A stretch of DNA of 64,000 nucleotides from Clostridia bacterium (GTDB lineage: Bacteria; Bacillota; Clostridia; Peptostreptococcales; Acidaminobacteraceae). Positions 29,066 through 39,120 of this stretch are shown piece by piece; the stretch's first letter is position 1; each line of letters opens with the position of its first letter. The stretch covers positions 1 to 64,000 of the forward strand of contig JAFGVN010000073.1 in assembly GCA_016937975.1 (NCBI GenBank). The letters run 5' to 3'. The notes below the pieces were generated by a model that was not told the DNA's origin, did not search any database, and was given only the letters and a program-made list of their open reading frames with translations. A program made the position numbers and the translations under genes.

Positions 29066-29662
29066 ATGCAGTGGTTTCAAGTGGCAACAAGTGTTTTTGA
29101 ACGAGAAGATTTAAATATTTATGAGAAGTTGTGCTATATTTATCTGGCAAAGCATCTACAAACTTCAGAAGGCGAATTAACCATGTCAGGTTTGGCAAAG
29201 GAAATGGGTGTAGAAGAAATTGTTGCCCGTGGTGCTTTTCATGCTTTGGCAGCCAAGGAAATCATTCACTCAGAAAACCAAGTGAAACCTGGGACCATCA
29301 TTAAGGCTGGAAGTGTTGAAAGCGAATCTGTCAAAGGACTTTCTTATGATGATAAGGTAAACCAGGTCTTTCAAATTGTAGATGAAAAAATAAGTGAGAA
29401 AGAAGCAAAGATTATTTTAAATTTTGCAGGCAATGATCTGGAAAAAATCAGAGAAAAGTATAAAATTGCAAAAGCTTCTCAATTCCAAGATAAAATAGAA
29501 GTTTTGATTCATGAATTGCAGAAGAAGACAACTTCAAAAATTATAAAAAAAGAGCAAGTTGAAGAGAAAATTGAAACCTTTGAACTGACAGATCACCAAG
29601 AACATGAGACACAGGTAAATACATATAAAATCAATTTAATGAAAAAATATAAGAAAATTTAA
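29066..29662 (+). CDS. Hypothetical protein with N-terminal winged-helix-like region (DnaD-like)
   Basis: YEKLCYIYLAKHLQTSEGELTMSGLAKEMGV resembles wHTH; remainder unassigned. Confidence 0.5.
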   Translation: MQWFQVATSVFEREDLNIYEKLCYIYLAKHLQTSEGELTMSGLAKEMGVEEIVARGAFHALAAKEIIHSENQVKPGTIIKAGSVESESVKGLSYDDKVNQVFQIVDEKISEKEAKIILNFAGNDLEKIREKYKIAKASQFQDKIEVLIHELQKKTTSKIIKKEQVEEKIETFELTDHQEHETQVNTYKINLMKKYKKI

Positions 29663-29720
29663 TTTGATAGTTGACTTTTGTCTCAGAACTATTTATACTA
29701 AATTCAATAATTTAATAGAA

Positions 29721-29866
29721 CTTATCACGAGTGATGGAGGGACTGGCCCTATGAAATCCGGCAACCAGCATGTTAATGCATGGTGCTAAATCCAGCGGTT
29801 TTACCGAAAGATGAGTGGGAATCAATGCAAAATACATGTACTCTCCTTTCGGAGAGTATTTTTTTT
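29721..29866 (+). ncRNA. SAM-I (S-box) riboswitch with terminator
   Basis: CTTATCACGAGTGATGGAGGGACTGGCCCTATGAAATCCGGCAACC...GGTGCTAAATCC...AAAGATGAG, then TACTCTCC-TTTC-GGAGAGTA-T8. Confidence 0.95.
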
Positions 29867-29971
29867 AGATTGGATATTTCCAAAGAGGTAAAAACATAAC
29901 TGGATGAATTTTGATGGCGTGTAATAATTATTCATCAAGGGATTTGGAGAAGAGAAAATGATGGAGGAAAG

Positions 29972-31123
29972 ATGAAAACTTATTCTGAGATTAATGAAAA
30001 AATTAAGGCAGGCAAAGCTGTCGTTGTAACTGCTGAAGAAGTGGTTGAGATTGTAAAGAAAATAGGTAAGAAAAAGGCAGCAGAGCAAATTGATGTGGTG
30101 ACAACAGCGACTTTTGGTCCAATGTGTTCATCAGGTGCATTTTTGAATTTTGGACATGCAAGTCCAGCCATAAGAATGGAGTCTATTACCTTAAACGGTG
30201 TTCCAGCGTCTGGTGGCTTGGCTGCAGTGGATACTTATATCGGTGCAACAGAAGAATCTAAAGAAGAAGGCTATGAATATGGTGGTGCTCATGTCATCTG
30301 TGATTTAATTGCTGGTAAAACCATTAAATTAAAAGCTACAGGTAAAGGTACGGATTGCTATCCAAGAAAAGAAGTTGAACGTGAATTAACATTGGAAGAT
30401 CTGAATGAAGCCTATATATACAATCCTAGAAACTGTTATCAAAATTATGCAGCAGCCTGTAATATGTCAAATAGAACGCTATACACATACATGGGACCAC
30501 TTTTACCTAATTTATCGACAGTGACATACTCCACCTCAGGCACCCTAAGTCCACTTTTAAATGATCCATATTACAAAACGATTGGTGTAGGCACAAAAAT
30601 CTTTTTAGCTGGTGCAGAAGGTTTCGTTGCTTGGAGAGGAACGCAATTCAACTCAGGTGCACAAAGAGATGAAAATGGCATTCCTTTAGGCACAGGCGGG
30701 ACTTTGGCACTAATAGGCGATATGAAACAGATGGATCCAAATTTTATTGCTCCAGCCGTTTATGAAAAATATGGGACATCCTTGTTTGTAGGTGTAGGGA
30801 TTCCAATTCCAATATTAAATGAAGAAATGATTGATCATGTTTCCGTTGGTAATGATCAAATTTATACCAATATTTTGGATTATAGTGTAAGTGATGGTCC
30901 TAAACCTGTTGTAAAACGTGTCAGTTATGCAGAATTGCAATCAGGCTCAGTGGAAATTAATAATAAAGTTGTACGCACAGCACCACTGGCAAGCTTGAAA
31001 AAAGCAAGAGAAATTGCCAATATTTTAAAAGATAAAATTGAAAAAGGTGAATTTACAATCACTGAACCCGTACAATTTTTTGATACAACGAGTATTACAA
31101 AACCGATGAAGAAAGAGGACTAA
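29972..31123 (+). CDS. DUF39 homocysteine biosynthesis protein (L-aspartate semialdehyde sulfurtransferase type)
   Basis: VVTTATFGPMCSSGAFLNFGHASPAIRM, FLAGAEGFVAWRGTQF, GTGGTLALIGDMKQMDP. Confidence 0.88.
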   Translation: MKTYSEINEKIKAGKAVVVTAEEVVEIVKKIGKKKAAEQIDVVTTATFGPMCSSGAFLNFGHASPAIRMESITLNGVPASGGLAAVDTYIGATEESKEEGYEYGGAHVICDLIAGKTIKLKATGKGTDCYPRKEVERELTLEDLNEAYIYNPRNCYQNYAAACNMSNRTLYTYMGPLLPNLSTVTYSTSGTLSPLLNDPYYKTIGVGTKIFLAGAEGFVAWRGTQFNSGAQRDENGIPLGTGGTLALIGDMKQMDPNFIAPAVYEKYGTSLFVGVGIPIPILNEEMIDHVSVGNDQIYTNILDYSVSDGPKPVVKRVSYAELQSGSVEINNKVVRTAPLASLKKAREIANILKDKIEKGEFTITEPVQFFDTTSITKPMKKED

Positions 31124-31125
31124 TC

Positions 31126-31533
31126 ATGCGAACTAAAATGATTTTAAAATTCCCTAAGGCCGTTACCAATGAACCCATTACCTATGAATTAATCAAAAAA
31201 TATGATTTAAGAATAAATATTTTAAAAGCGGATATTAACTTTAAACTGGAAGGGCATCTTATTTTTGATGTAGATGGCAACTCTAAGGATATAGCAGGTG
31301 CGCTGGAGTATTTGGAGAATCTTGGGGTAGAAGCGGATTTGATTACAAGTACCATTAACATAGATTCAAACAAATGTGTTTCCTGTGGTTTATGCACAAG
31401 TGCCTGTGCTGTAAAAGCATTACACCTCAATCGTGAAGACTGGTCATTAAATTATACGGAATTAAAGTGTGTGGGATGTAATTTGTGTATTTCTACTTGT
31501 CCGACAAGAGCAATTACAAATACAGTGTGGTGA
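31126..31533 (+). CDS. NIL domain plus 2x[4Fe-4S] ferredoxin, partner of the DUF39 protein
   Basis: NIL-like N-terminus; CVSCGLCTSACAVKAL and CVGCNLCISTCPTRAI. Confidence 0.9.
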   Translation: MRTKMILKFPKAVTNEPITYELIKKYDLRINILKADINFKLEGHLIFDVDGNSKDIAGALEYLENLGVEADLITSTINIDSNKCVSCGLCTSACAVKALHLNREDWSLNYTELKCVGCNLCISTCPTRAITNTVW

Positions 31534-31537
31534 TGAT

Positions 31538-32257
31538 ATGTATCAAGAAAGAATATACAGGGAACGCATTCGTTCAGAAAAATTATACAGAGAAACTATA
31601 GTGGTGGATGAAACCGATTTATTGGTGGTCACCTCTCATCCTTTTGTGGAAAAGGATTTGGTTGAAAAATATAGACGAATTATCTCAGACTACATTGTAA
31701 GGAGACCTGAATTTACAGGACTCGTACCCATCCAGCAAGATGAGTTTGCACCTGGTATTATTCAGCATATGATTGAAGCTTCTTCAAAGGCGGGGGTTGG
31801 ACCAATGGCAACTGTCGCTGGCGCCATTAGTCATTATGTTGGTCAATCTATTGATTACAATCAAGAAATTATGATTGAAAACGGTGGAGACATCTATTTG
31901 AAATCCTATGAGGATAAAGTCATTGGCATTTATGCAGGAGATTCTCTTTTCTCCAATCGGGTTGGTGTGAAAGTTAAAAGTGAAGACACCCCTATTGGTA
32001 TTTGCACTTCAGCTGGTAAAGTGGGACACTCTTTGAGTTTTGGCAATACCGATGCTGTTATGGTCATATCTGAGGATACTTTACTTGCCGATGCCATGGC
32101 AACCAGTATAGGGAACCTTGTTAAAACAAAAGGAGATATCAAAGCCGGTTTAGAATTTGGTAAAAGTGTTTTGGGGGTTGTTGGCATTGTCATTATCATT
32201 GATGATGAACTAGGGGCTTATGGAGATTTGGAATTGGTACAAGTCGATGAAGGATGA
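31538..32257 (+). CDS. UPF0280 family protein
   Basis: GVGPMATVAGAISHYVG, ENGGDIYL, ICTSAGKVGHSLSFGNTDAV. Confidence 0.82.
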   Translation: MYQERIYRERIRSEKLYRETIVVDETDLLVVTSHPFVEKDLVEKYRRIISDYIVRRPEFTGLVPIQQDEFAPGIIQHMIEASSKAGVGPMATVAGAISHYVGQSIDYNQEIMIENGGDIYLKSYEDKVIGIYAGDSLFSNRVGVKVKSEDTPIGICTSAGKVGHSLSFGNTDAVMVISEDTLLADAMATSIGNLVKTKGDIKAGLEFGKSVLGVVGIVIIIDDELGAYGDLELVQVDEG

Positions 32258-32867
32258 TGTTTATAGATATCTGAAAATGCAACCTGGAGTTGATGAAGAT
32301 ATTGATAAAAAAATTGAGATTTTATTGACTAAAACTGATCCTGGAAGGACCACCTACAAGGTTTTTGATTTGATTCAGGATCCCTTAGGCATAAAAGACT
32401 TTGAACCCTTTGAAAGTGAATCCTTAAAGCCTATTTTGAAATATGCGGATCGCATTATTTTGTTTGCAGCGACTTTAGGTGTTGAGTTTGACAGAAAAGT
32501 AAAGCAATTGCAATATCATAATCAACTGGAGATGATGCTTTTGGATGCTGTAGGTAGTGCTAAGGTTGAAGCCTTAGTCGATGAAATGTGCGAAAAAATA
32601 AAAACAACTTTAGGGGGTTACCAGACACCAAGATTCAGTCCTGGTTATGGAGATTTTGATTTGGCTTTTCAAGAAAAGCTTTTGAGATTAATAGATGGTC
32701 ATAAAATCGGACTGACAGTAACCAACAGTTTTTTGTTGTCACCTTCTAAATCCATAACAGGGGTAATTGGTTTTAGTTTAAAGCCCATGGATGTAAAATA
32801 CAATATTTGTGATGATTGTCTAAGACGTACCACCTGTGACAAAACCATTTGTAGGAGAGTAAAATGA
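32247..32867 (+). CDS. MetH activation-domain-like protein as a separate ORF
   Basis: RFSPGYGDFDLAFQEKLLRLID...TNSFLLSPSKSITGVIGFS; between UPF0280 and MetH genes. Confidence 0.8.
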   Translation: MKDDVYRYLKMQPGVDEDIDKKIEILLTKTDPGRTTYKVFDLIQDPLGIKDFEPFESESLKPILKYADRIILFAATLGVEFDRKVKQLQYHNQLEMMLLDAVGSAKVEALVDEMCEKIKTTLGGYQTPRFSPGYGDFDLAFQEKLLRLIDGHKIGLTVTNSFLLSPSKSITGVIGFSLKPMDVKYNICDDCLRRTTCDKTICRRVK

Positions 32868-35197
32868 ATTTTCGAACATATTTAAAAAACCATGTTGTTT
32901 TATTGGATGGTGCAATGGGCACTCAAATTCAAAAGCAAGGCTTACCTTTAGGTGCAATACCTGAATCCATTCAATTGTTACAACCGGATCGATTAATCCA
33001 GATTCATAAGGATTATGTTGCTTCAGGTTCTAAAGTGGTTTCAACCAATACTTTTGGTGCAAGTCCATATAAACTAAAAAATAAGCAGGATGTGAAAGAG
33101 ACGATTGAAAAGGCCATTGCATGTGCAAGAGAAACCGGTGCTTATGTGGCATTAGATTTAGGTCCGACAGGTCAGATGATGGAACCTATTGGTCCTTTGA
33201 CATTTGACGAAGCTTATGAAAGCTATAAAACTCAAGTATTATGTGGATTAGATGCAGATCTGGTTTTAATTGAAACCATGTCCGATTTGAATGAAGTAAG
33301 AGCTGCCGTATTGGCGGTTAAAGAAAATTCAGATTTACCGGTGATTGTTTCGATGACTTTCCAAGAAGATGGAAGAACCTTAACTGGTGTTACGGCAGAG
33401 AGCTATGTCTTGACCATGGAAGGTTTAGGCGTTGATGGACTCGGTGTCAATTGTTCTTTGGGACCAGACGCCCTCATGCCAATTGTAAAAGAAATAACGG
33501 ACTTGGCTAGTGTACCAGTGATTGTTCAAGCGAATGCAGGTTTACCTGAAGTCATTAATGGAGAAACAGTTTTTCAAGTATCACCGACACTCTATAGCCA
33601 ATATGCAAAAGCCTTTGTAGATATGGGTGTGCGTATCATTGGAGGCTGTTGTGGTACCGGACCTGAGCACATTAAGGCGATTTGTGAAGTCATCAATGAG
33701 TCCTATCAGGAGTTCACCTTAAAAGAACCAACCTTAAAAGTATGTTCACAACGAAAAACTGTTGATTTCAACGATTTTGTAATCATTGGTGAACGTATTA
33801 ATCCTACAGGTAATAAGAAGTTAAAGGCAAGTTTGAGAGCGGGTGATTTAAATGCTTGCATCAAAGAAGGCATTATCCAGGGTGATCATGGCATTCATGT
33901 TTTGGATGTGAATGTAGGGTTGCCGGATATTGACGAATTGGATGTTATGATTCATCTTGTTGATACCTTAAGCCATGTTGTTGATGTTCCTTTGCAAATT
34001 GACTCCTCAAAGTCAAAAGTACTAGAAGCAGGCTTGAGAAGATTTCCTGGCATTGGGATTATAAATTCTGTTAATGGCAAAGAGAAATCAATGGAGAAAA
34101 TTTTTCCAATTGCAAAAAAATATGGTGCCTTTGTGATTTGTTTGACCATGGATGAAGAAGGTATTCCTCATACCTATGAAAAACGTGTGGAAATCGCCGA
34201 GAAAATTATTAGCTCTGCTGAATCCTATGGGATTTCAAGAGAAAAGTTAATTATCGATACTTTGGTATTAACGGTCTCTGCACAACAGAAAGAGGTCATG
34301 GATACCATTAAAGCCATAGAAAGAATCCATGAACTCGGTTTAAAAACAACCTTGGGTATCTCCAATGTCTCTTATGGCATGCCTAACCGAAAATTGCTGA
34401 CACGTACGTTTATGACATTAGCCCGTGCAGCAGGTTTATCTTCTGCTATTATGGATCCATTGGATGAGGATTTAAAAAATACCATTTTAGCGACAGATGT
34501 TTTATTAAATCTAGATCCACAAGGTGAAAGGTATATTCATTTTGTTACTGAACAGGAAACTCAAATAGAAAAAACGGAAGTCTCTTTATATGATATGGTT
34601 CTTAAAGGGTTTAAGGATCAAGTAAAAGCATGGACAATTGAACAGTTAAATCATTTGGAACCCTTAAAATTAGTCGATGAATTTTTGATTCCCACTTTAG
34701 ACGAAATTGGATTGAAGTTTGAGCAAAAAATATTGTTTTTACCTCAACTGATTCGAGCAGCAGAAACCATAGGTGTTGCATTTGATGTGATTAAGTCCCA
34801 GTTGGAAAGTGATACGGTTTCTAATAGAGGATCGATTATTATGGCAACGGTTAAAGGCGATGTCCATGATATTGGTAAAAATCTCGTTAAAATTCTTCTT
34901 GAAAACTACGGCTTTAATGTCATTGATTTGGGCAAGGATGTGGAACCGGAAAAAATTGTCGAAAGTGCCATTAAGCATCATGTAAAGCTTGTTGGCTTAA
35001 GCGCCTTGATGACCACAACTGTTGTGAGTATGGAAGAAACGATTCAACTGCTTAAAGAAAAGGACCCTTCAATTCAAGTTTTTGTTGGTGGTGCAGTTTT
35101 AACAGAGTCATATTCAAAAAAAATAAAAGCAGATTATTATTGTAAAGATGCCAAAGCGTCTGTAGAGGTTGCGAAACGTATATTTGACCAAAAATAA
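32864..35197 (+). CDS. metH: Cobalamin-dependent methionine synthase (Hcy-MT, pterin-binding and B12-binding parts; no activation domain)
   Basis: LDGAMGTQIQKQG, GGCCGTGPEHI, GERINPTGNKKLK, VKGDVHDIGKNLV. Confidence 0.93.
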   Translation: MNFRTYLKNHVVLLDGAMGTQIQKQGLPLGAIPESIQLLQPDRLIQIHKDYVASGSKVVSTNTFGASPYKLKNKQDVKETIEKAIACARETGAYVALDLGPTGQMMEPIGPLTFDEAYESYKTQVLCGLDADLVLIETMSDLNEVRAAVLAVKENSDLPVIVSMTFQEDGRTLTGVTAESYVLTMEGLGVDGLGVNCSLGPDALMPIVKEITDLASVPVIVQANAGLPEVINGETVFQVSPTLYSQYAKAFVDMGVRIIGGCCGTGPEHIKAICEVINESYQEFTLKEPTLKVCSQRKTVDFNDFVIIGERINPTGNKKLKASLRAGDLNACIKEGIIQGDHGIHVLDVNVGLPDIDELDVMIHLVDTLSHVVDVPLQIDSSKSKVLEAGLRRFPGIGIINSVNGKEKSMEKIFPIAKKYGAFVICLTMDEEGIPHTYEKRVEIAEKIISSAESYGISREKLIIDTLVLTVSAQQKEVMDTIKAIERIHELGLKTTLGISNVSYGMPNRKLLTRTFMTLARAAGLSSAIMDPLDEDLKNTILATDVLLNLDPQGERYIHFVTEQETQIEKTEVSLYDMVLKGFKDQVKAWTIEQLNHLEPLKLVDEFLIPTLDEIGLKFEQKILFLPQLIRAAETIGVAFDVIKSQLESDTVSNRGSIIMATVKGDVHDIGKNLVKILLENYGFNVIDLGKDVEPEKIVESAIKHHVKLVGLSALMTTTVVSMEETIQLLKEKDPSIQVFVGGAVLTESYSKKIKADYYCKDAKASVEVAKRIFDQK

Positions 35198-35284
35198 GGG
35201 GAAATACTCTCTTATATGGCTAAATACATCCTTCTCTTTTAAATATAAATTTTTCATTGTATAATGAAATAAAGAGGCGATGAT

Positions 35285-35926
35285 ATGTTTAAATGGTTTA
35301 GTGTAAAACAAAGGATAGAGTTGCATATTGATACAGATAAAGGTATCTTAAATTTGTCAACTCATATTGAACACATTACGAGTGAGGGTGAAATCATAGT
35401 AGCAGCACCTTTTTACAAAGGACAGTTGTACCCGTTCTTAGCAAGAGAACATGTAGAATTGTTCACTATAGTAGAAAGTGTTGGTATTATTAGTTGCGAT
35501 GTTATTGTTGCAAAAAGACTTAAAAATGGTAATATTGCTTTGTTGTTACTGGAAAGAATTTCTGATATCAGAAAAACTCAACGTAGACGTCATTATCGCT
35601 TGCCAACTTTATTAGATGCGGAATTGGAAACAACAGATCGAACTGATTTTCAAATGTTTCATGCTGTAACAAGAGACATTAGTGCAGGTGGTGTAAGATG
35701 TATTACACCAGAGAAATTATTTGAAAAAGAACATGTGAAGTTAAAAGTTGATTTAAATGGTGAAGTCTTGAATTTACATTCAAGCGTACTTGAGAGTGTA
35801 TCTTTGAAAGCCGATCAGATGCGTTTTGAAACGCGCTTCATGTTTGATGATTTAGGCATGGAGGATGAGAGAGTTATTGTAGCATATATTTTTGATGAAC
35901 AACGGAAAAGAAGACGTAGAATTTAA
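35285..35926 (+). CDS. PilZ domain c-di-GMP-binding protein (YcgR/YpfB-like)
   Basis: RKTQRRRHYRLP and RDISAGGVRC motifs. Confidence 0.87.
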   Translation: MFKWFSVKQRIELHIDTDKGILNLSTHIEHITSEGEIIVAAPFYKGQLYPFLAREHVELFTIVESVGIISCDVIVAKRLKNGNIALLLLERISDIRKTQRRRHYRLPTLLDAELETTDRTDFQMFHAVTRDISAGGVRCITPEKLFEKEHVKLKVDLNGEVLNLHSSVLESVSLKADQMRFETRFMFDDLGMEDERVIVAYIFDEQRKRRRRI

Positions 35927-36063
35927 CATCCAGTTTACTGGATGTTTTTTTTTGGATATTTATCGATGTTAATGACAAGGATATCCTTAAGGAAGTTGAA
36001 TGGAAAGAACGTTTTTTTTTTGCATAATATAAGGTACAATAAAATAAAGAAAGTAGGCAGATT

Positions 36064-36519
36064 ATGAGAAAATGGTTATTACTCTTTGCCATCTTGATAT
36101 GGAGTTGTGAAGCAGAACCAACAATTTCTAAACCCATTGTAAAGGAAGAAATCGTAGAAGAAATTGTTGTTGAACCTGTGGTCATAGAAGAAGAGAAAAT
36201 AGAAGCTTTGGTGAAACTCACCAATAATGAGATGAGAATCATTGCAATAGAAGACTTACATGCCCTCATGTCAAAGACTTTGATTGAAAGGGTGGACTTC
36301 AATGAAGCCATTGAGGCACAACAAGATTTAATTGAAAATATTATATATGAAGTCGTAATGAACTATAGAAGGGATATGGTGGATAAAATCATTCTCAAGG
36401 AAAATGTTGATCTCACTTCAGAAGAAAAAGCTTTATTAATAGAAAGAACAACGTATCAGGAAATGTATCAATTGATGTTAACCTATGAAATGGTATTTCT
36501 TAAACATTATGAACAGTAG
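36064..36519 (+). CDS. Putative lipoprotein
   Basis: MRKWLLLFAILIWSCEAEP; followed by acidic region. Confidence 0.6.
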   Translation: MRKWLLLFAILIWSCEAEPTISKPIVKEEIVEEIVVEPVVIEEEKIEALVKLTNNEMRIIAIEDLHALMSKTLIERVDFNEAIEAQQDLIENIIYEVVMNYRRDMVDKIILKENVDLTSEEKALLIERTTYQEMYQLMLTYEMVFLKHYEQ

Positions 36520-36531
36520 GAGGACAGGATT

Positions 36532-37212
36532 TTGGCTAATAGAGTATTAGTGGTTGAAGATGAATTTAGAATGAGAGAACTCATAGTTGCCTACTATAAG
36601 AAGGAAGGTTATGAAGTTCTTGAAGCCGATAATGGGAATGATGCCATTGATATTTTCGATCGCGAAAAAGTAGATATTGTCATTTTAGATGTCATGATTC
36701 CTGGTGTTTATGGATGGGAAGTCTGTAAATACATAAGAAATAGTTCAGATGTTCCTATTATTATGCTTACTGCAAAATCAGAGGAAGACGACAAACTTTT
36801 AGGATTTGATTTGGGAGTCGATGAATATGTAACAAAACCCTTTAGTCCAAAAGTTCTTATGGCACGCACGAGAAATCTTCTAAAACGCGCCAAAGGGGAA
36901 GTCGCTTCAGGTGAAGGGATTTTAAATTATGGTCAGTTAAGTATTAATACATTGTCTTATGAAGTAAAAGTCGAAAATCAGATTATTAGTACATCCCCTA
37001 AGGAATATGAGCTTTTAATGTACCTCATTGAAAACAAAAACAGAGTATGCACAAGAGAGCAAATTCTCGATCGTGTGTGGGGCTATGATTATATGGGAGA
37101 TTACCGTGTAGTGGATACCCATATTAAAAAGTTGAGATCAAAGCTGAATAATTGTGCAAAGTATATTAAAACCATTATAAGAGTGGGTTATATGTTTGAG
37201 GTGAAAATATGA
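36532..37212 (+). CDS. OmpR-family response regulator (TTG start)
   Basis: VLVVEDEFRMRELI, VILDVMIPGVYGWEVC, C-terminal winged helix VDTHIKKLRSKL. Confidence 0.93.
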   Translation: MANRVLVVEDEFRMRELIVAYYKKEGYEVLEADNGNDAIDIFDREKVDIVILDVMIPGVYGWEVCKYIRNSSDVPIIMLTAKSEEDDKLLGFDLGVDEYVTKPFSPKVLMARTRNLLKRAKGEVASGEGILNYGQLSINTLSYEVKVENQIISTSPKEYELLMYLIENKNRVCTREQILDRVWGYDYMGDYRVVDTHIKKLRSKLNNCAKYIKTIIRVGYMFEVKI

Positions 37213-38954
37213 GAAGAACAGGACTAGTGGTTAAAATGACCATTATGACTTTTGTTTTCTTTATGTTGTTTCTTGTTTTCGCTTTGGTTCTTCAAGGTAC
37301 CTTCTTTGAAAGTTTTTACCTTGAGCAAAAGGTAACTGATATCAGTGATAAAGTAAAGGATTTTGCGAGTCAGTATAGTGCCATCAATTGGAATGCTCAG
37401 GAACTGAGTGACAACTTAACCTTGTTTAACAGTGTAAATGGTGTTGAGCTTACCGTGTTGGATAAGTATGGCAATATTAAGAATGATGCAGTGTACCAGA
37501 TTATAATAGAAGATAAAAATAAAGTGATTCACAAAATGCATTTGAATCATGCTTTAAACGAAAACAGTTACAATATATTTTCCTTAAAAGTAGGTGATGA
37601 AATTGAAGCCTATGGATACAATTGGGCAAACAGTACCATTATTTTTAAGCCACTTCGCTTAACGAGAGATGCAGTTGTATTTGATTTAGTAGATTCTATA
37701 GAGGGCTTGGATTATGTAAGTGGAAAAATCATCGGGATGGAATTGCCTAGCTATGCAGAAATCAAAAGTGCTTTTTATAAACAACCTATTCGTGAGATTA
37801 TTTTAGAATTAATTATTAACCAAGGCAGAGAATATCCATGGCTCAATGAACCTGGTGTTTATGAAAAGGAGCAACTCTCTCAGCCTTATAATCAATTGAT
37901 TTATTATTATCCCATTGGTAATGTTTTTACAAGAGAAATGGTTCTTGCCATTGGTTCTGAAAGACATATTGTCGAAGCAAAAAATATTTTATCAGATTAT
38001 CATATTTATATTCTGATGTTGTCCTTTGTATTGATCATCTTCTTGTCGTATTTTTACTCTATGACGATTTTGAAACCCATTTTAAGATTAAATAGAGCTG
38101 CAGAGAAAATGGCTAATTTAGATTTTTCTGAGAAAATAAAAGTAGAACGAAATGATGAAATTGGCTCTTTATCAGAAAGTTTAAATACCCTGTCGACGAA
38201 CCTTTCAAACTCTATGGAGGAGTTGAAAGAAACGAATATTCAATTGAAAATAGAAATTGAAAAGGAGAGAGAATTAGAGTCTTTAAGAAAGGATTTTGTC
38301 AGTGGTGTCTCCCATGAACTCAAGACCCCTCTTGGTATTATACGTGGCTATGCTGAAGGTGTAAGAGATGATATCTTTGAAGACAAGACCTATTACATGG
38401 ATGTTATTATTGAAGAAACTGAAAAAATGGACAATCTCGTTGTAGACATGCTGGAACTTTCTAAATTGGAATCAACAAATTTTAAAATCCAACCTAAAAA
38501 CTTTGATATGTATCAGTTGATAGAGTTTGTTATCAATAAATTTGAGTATCAACTTTCAGAAAAGAATATTTATGTAGAAGTGAATCGAAATACAGAAGAT
38601 TCCATTGTTTATGCAGATGCTTTCAGAATGGAGCAGGTTATTGTAAACTTTATGAGTAATGCCATTCGTTATTCTAAAAAGAATATGCCTATTATTATTG
38701 AAGTAACAAAGCTTGAAAATCAATTGCTTTTCCAAATTGAAAATCATGGTGAACACATACCTGAAGATAAACTTTCAAAAGTATGGAATAGATTTTATTG
38801 TGTGGATCCATCAAGAAATAAATCTGAAGGTGGCACAGGTTTGGGTTTAGCAATTGTTAGGAATATAATTGAATTGCATCAAGGGCAATTCGGCGTAAGA
38901 AATACTGAAATAGGTGTTCAATTTTATTTTATGTTAAACTATAAAGAAGGATAA
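37209..38954 (+). CDS. Membrane sensor histidine kinase
   Basis: SGVSHELKTPLGIIRGYAEG, FMSNAIRYS, GGTGLGLAIVRNII; two TM segments, HAMP. Confidence 0.93.
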   Translation: MRRTGLVVKMTIMTFVFFMLFLVFALVLQGTFFESFYLEQKVTDISDKVKDFASQYSAINWNAQELSDNLTLFNSVNGVELTVLDKYGNIKNDAVYQIIIEDKNKVIHKMHLNHALNENSYNIFSLKVGDEIEAYGYNWANSTIIFKPLRLTRDAVVFDLVDSIEGLDYVSGKIIGMELPSYAEIKSAFYKQPIREIILELIINQGREYPWLNEPGVYEKEQLSQPYNQLIYYYPIGNVFTREMVLAIGSERHIVEAKNILSDYHIYILMLSFVLIIFLSYFYSMTILKPILRLNRAAEKMANLDFSEKIKVERNDEIGSLSESLNTLSTNLSNSMEELKETNIQLKIEIEKERELESLRKDFVSGVSHELKTPLGIIRGYAEGVRDDIFEDKTYYMDVIIEETEKMDNLVVDMLELSKLESTNFKIQPKNFDMYQLIEFVINKFEYQLSEKNIYVEVNRNTEDSIVYADAFRMEQVIVNFMSNAIRYSKKNMPIIIEVTKLENQLLFQIENHGEHIPEDKLSKVWNRFYCVDPSRNKSEGGTGLGLAIVRNIIELHQGQFGVRNTEIGVQFYFMLNYKEG

Positions 38955-38970
38955 ATACCTTCTTTTTTTG
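38942..38970 (+). terminator. Rho-independent terminator
   Basis: AAAGAAGG-ATAAATA-CCTTCTTTTTTTG. Confidence 0.75.
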
Positions 38971-39084
38971 TATTTCAAACCCATATAATGAGCCCAAATT
39001 GGTGTCATTTTTCTGTAACAATGCTTAAAAATATAAAAATTTTTTTCTGAGTTTTTTTAAAATTCTCAAGTAAAATGCAATCGG

Positions 39085-39120
39085 TTTCAAGAATTGTAAA
39101 CCAGATTACAATCCTTGAAA
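39085..39120 (+). repeat. Long inverted repeat in lytic transglycosylase leader/intergenic region
   Basis: TTTCAAGAATTGTAA-ACCAGA-TTACAATCCTTGAAA: 15-nt arms with a single G-U-compatible difference. Confidence 0.8.

Noticed and set aside
36011-36021. T10 tract upstream of the 36064 lipoprotein as a phase-variation tract
   Set aside because: Poly-T runs are common in AT-rich promoters here; no coding or spacing consequence could be argued
35874-36311. 145-aa minus-strand ORF
   Set aside because: Overlaps the lipoprotein gene and PilZ 3' end; Ser-rich spurious frame
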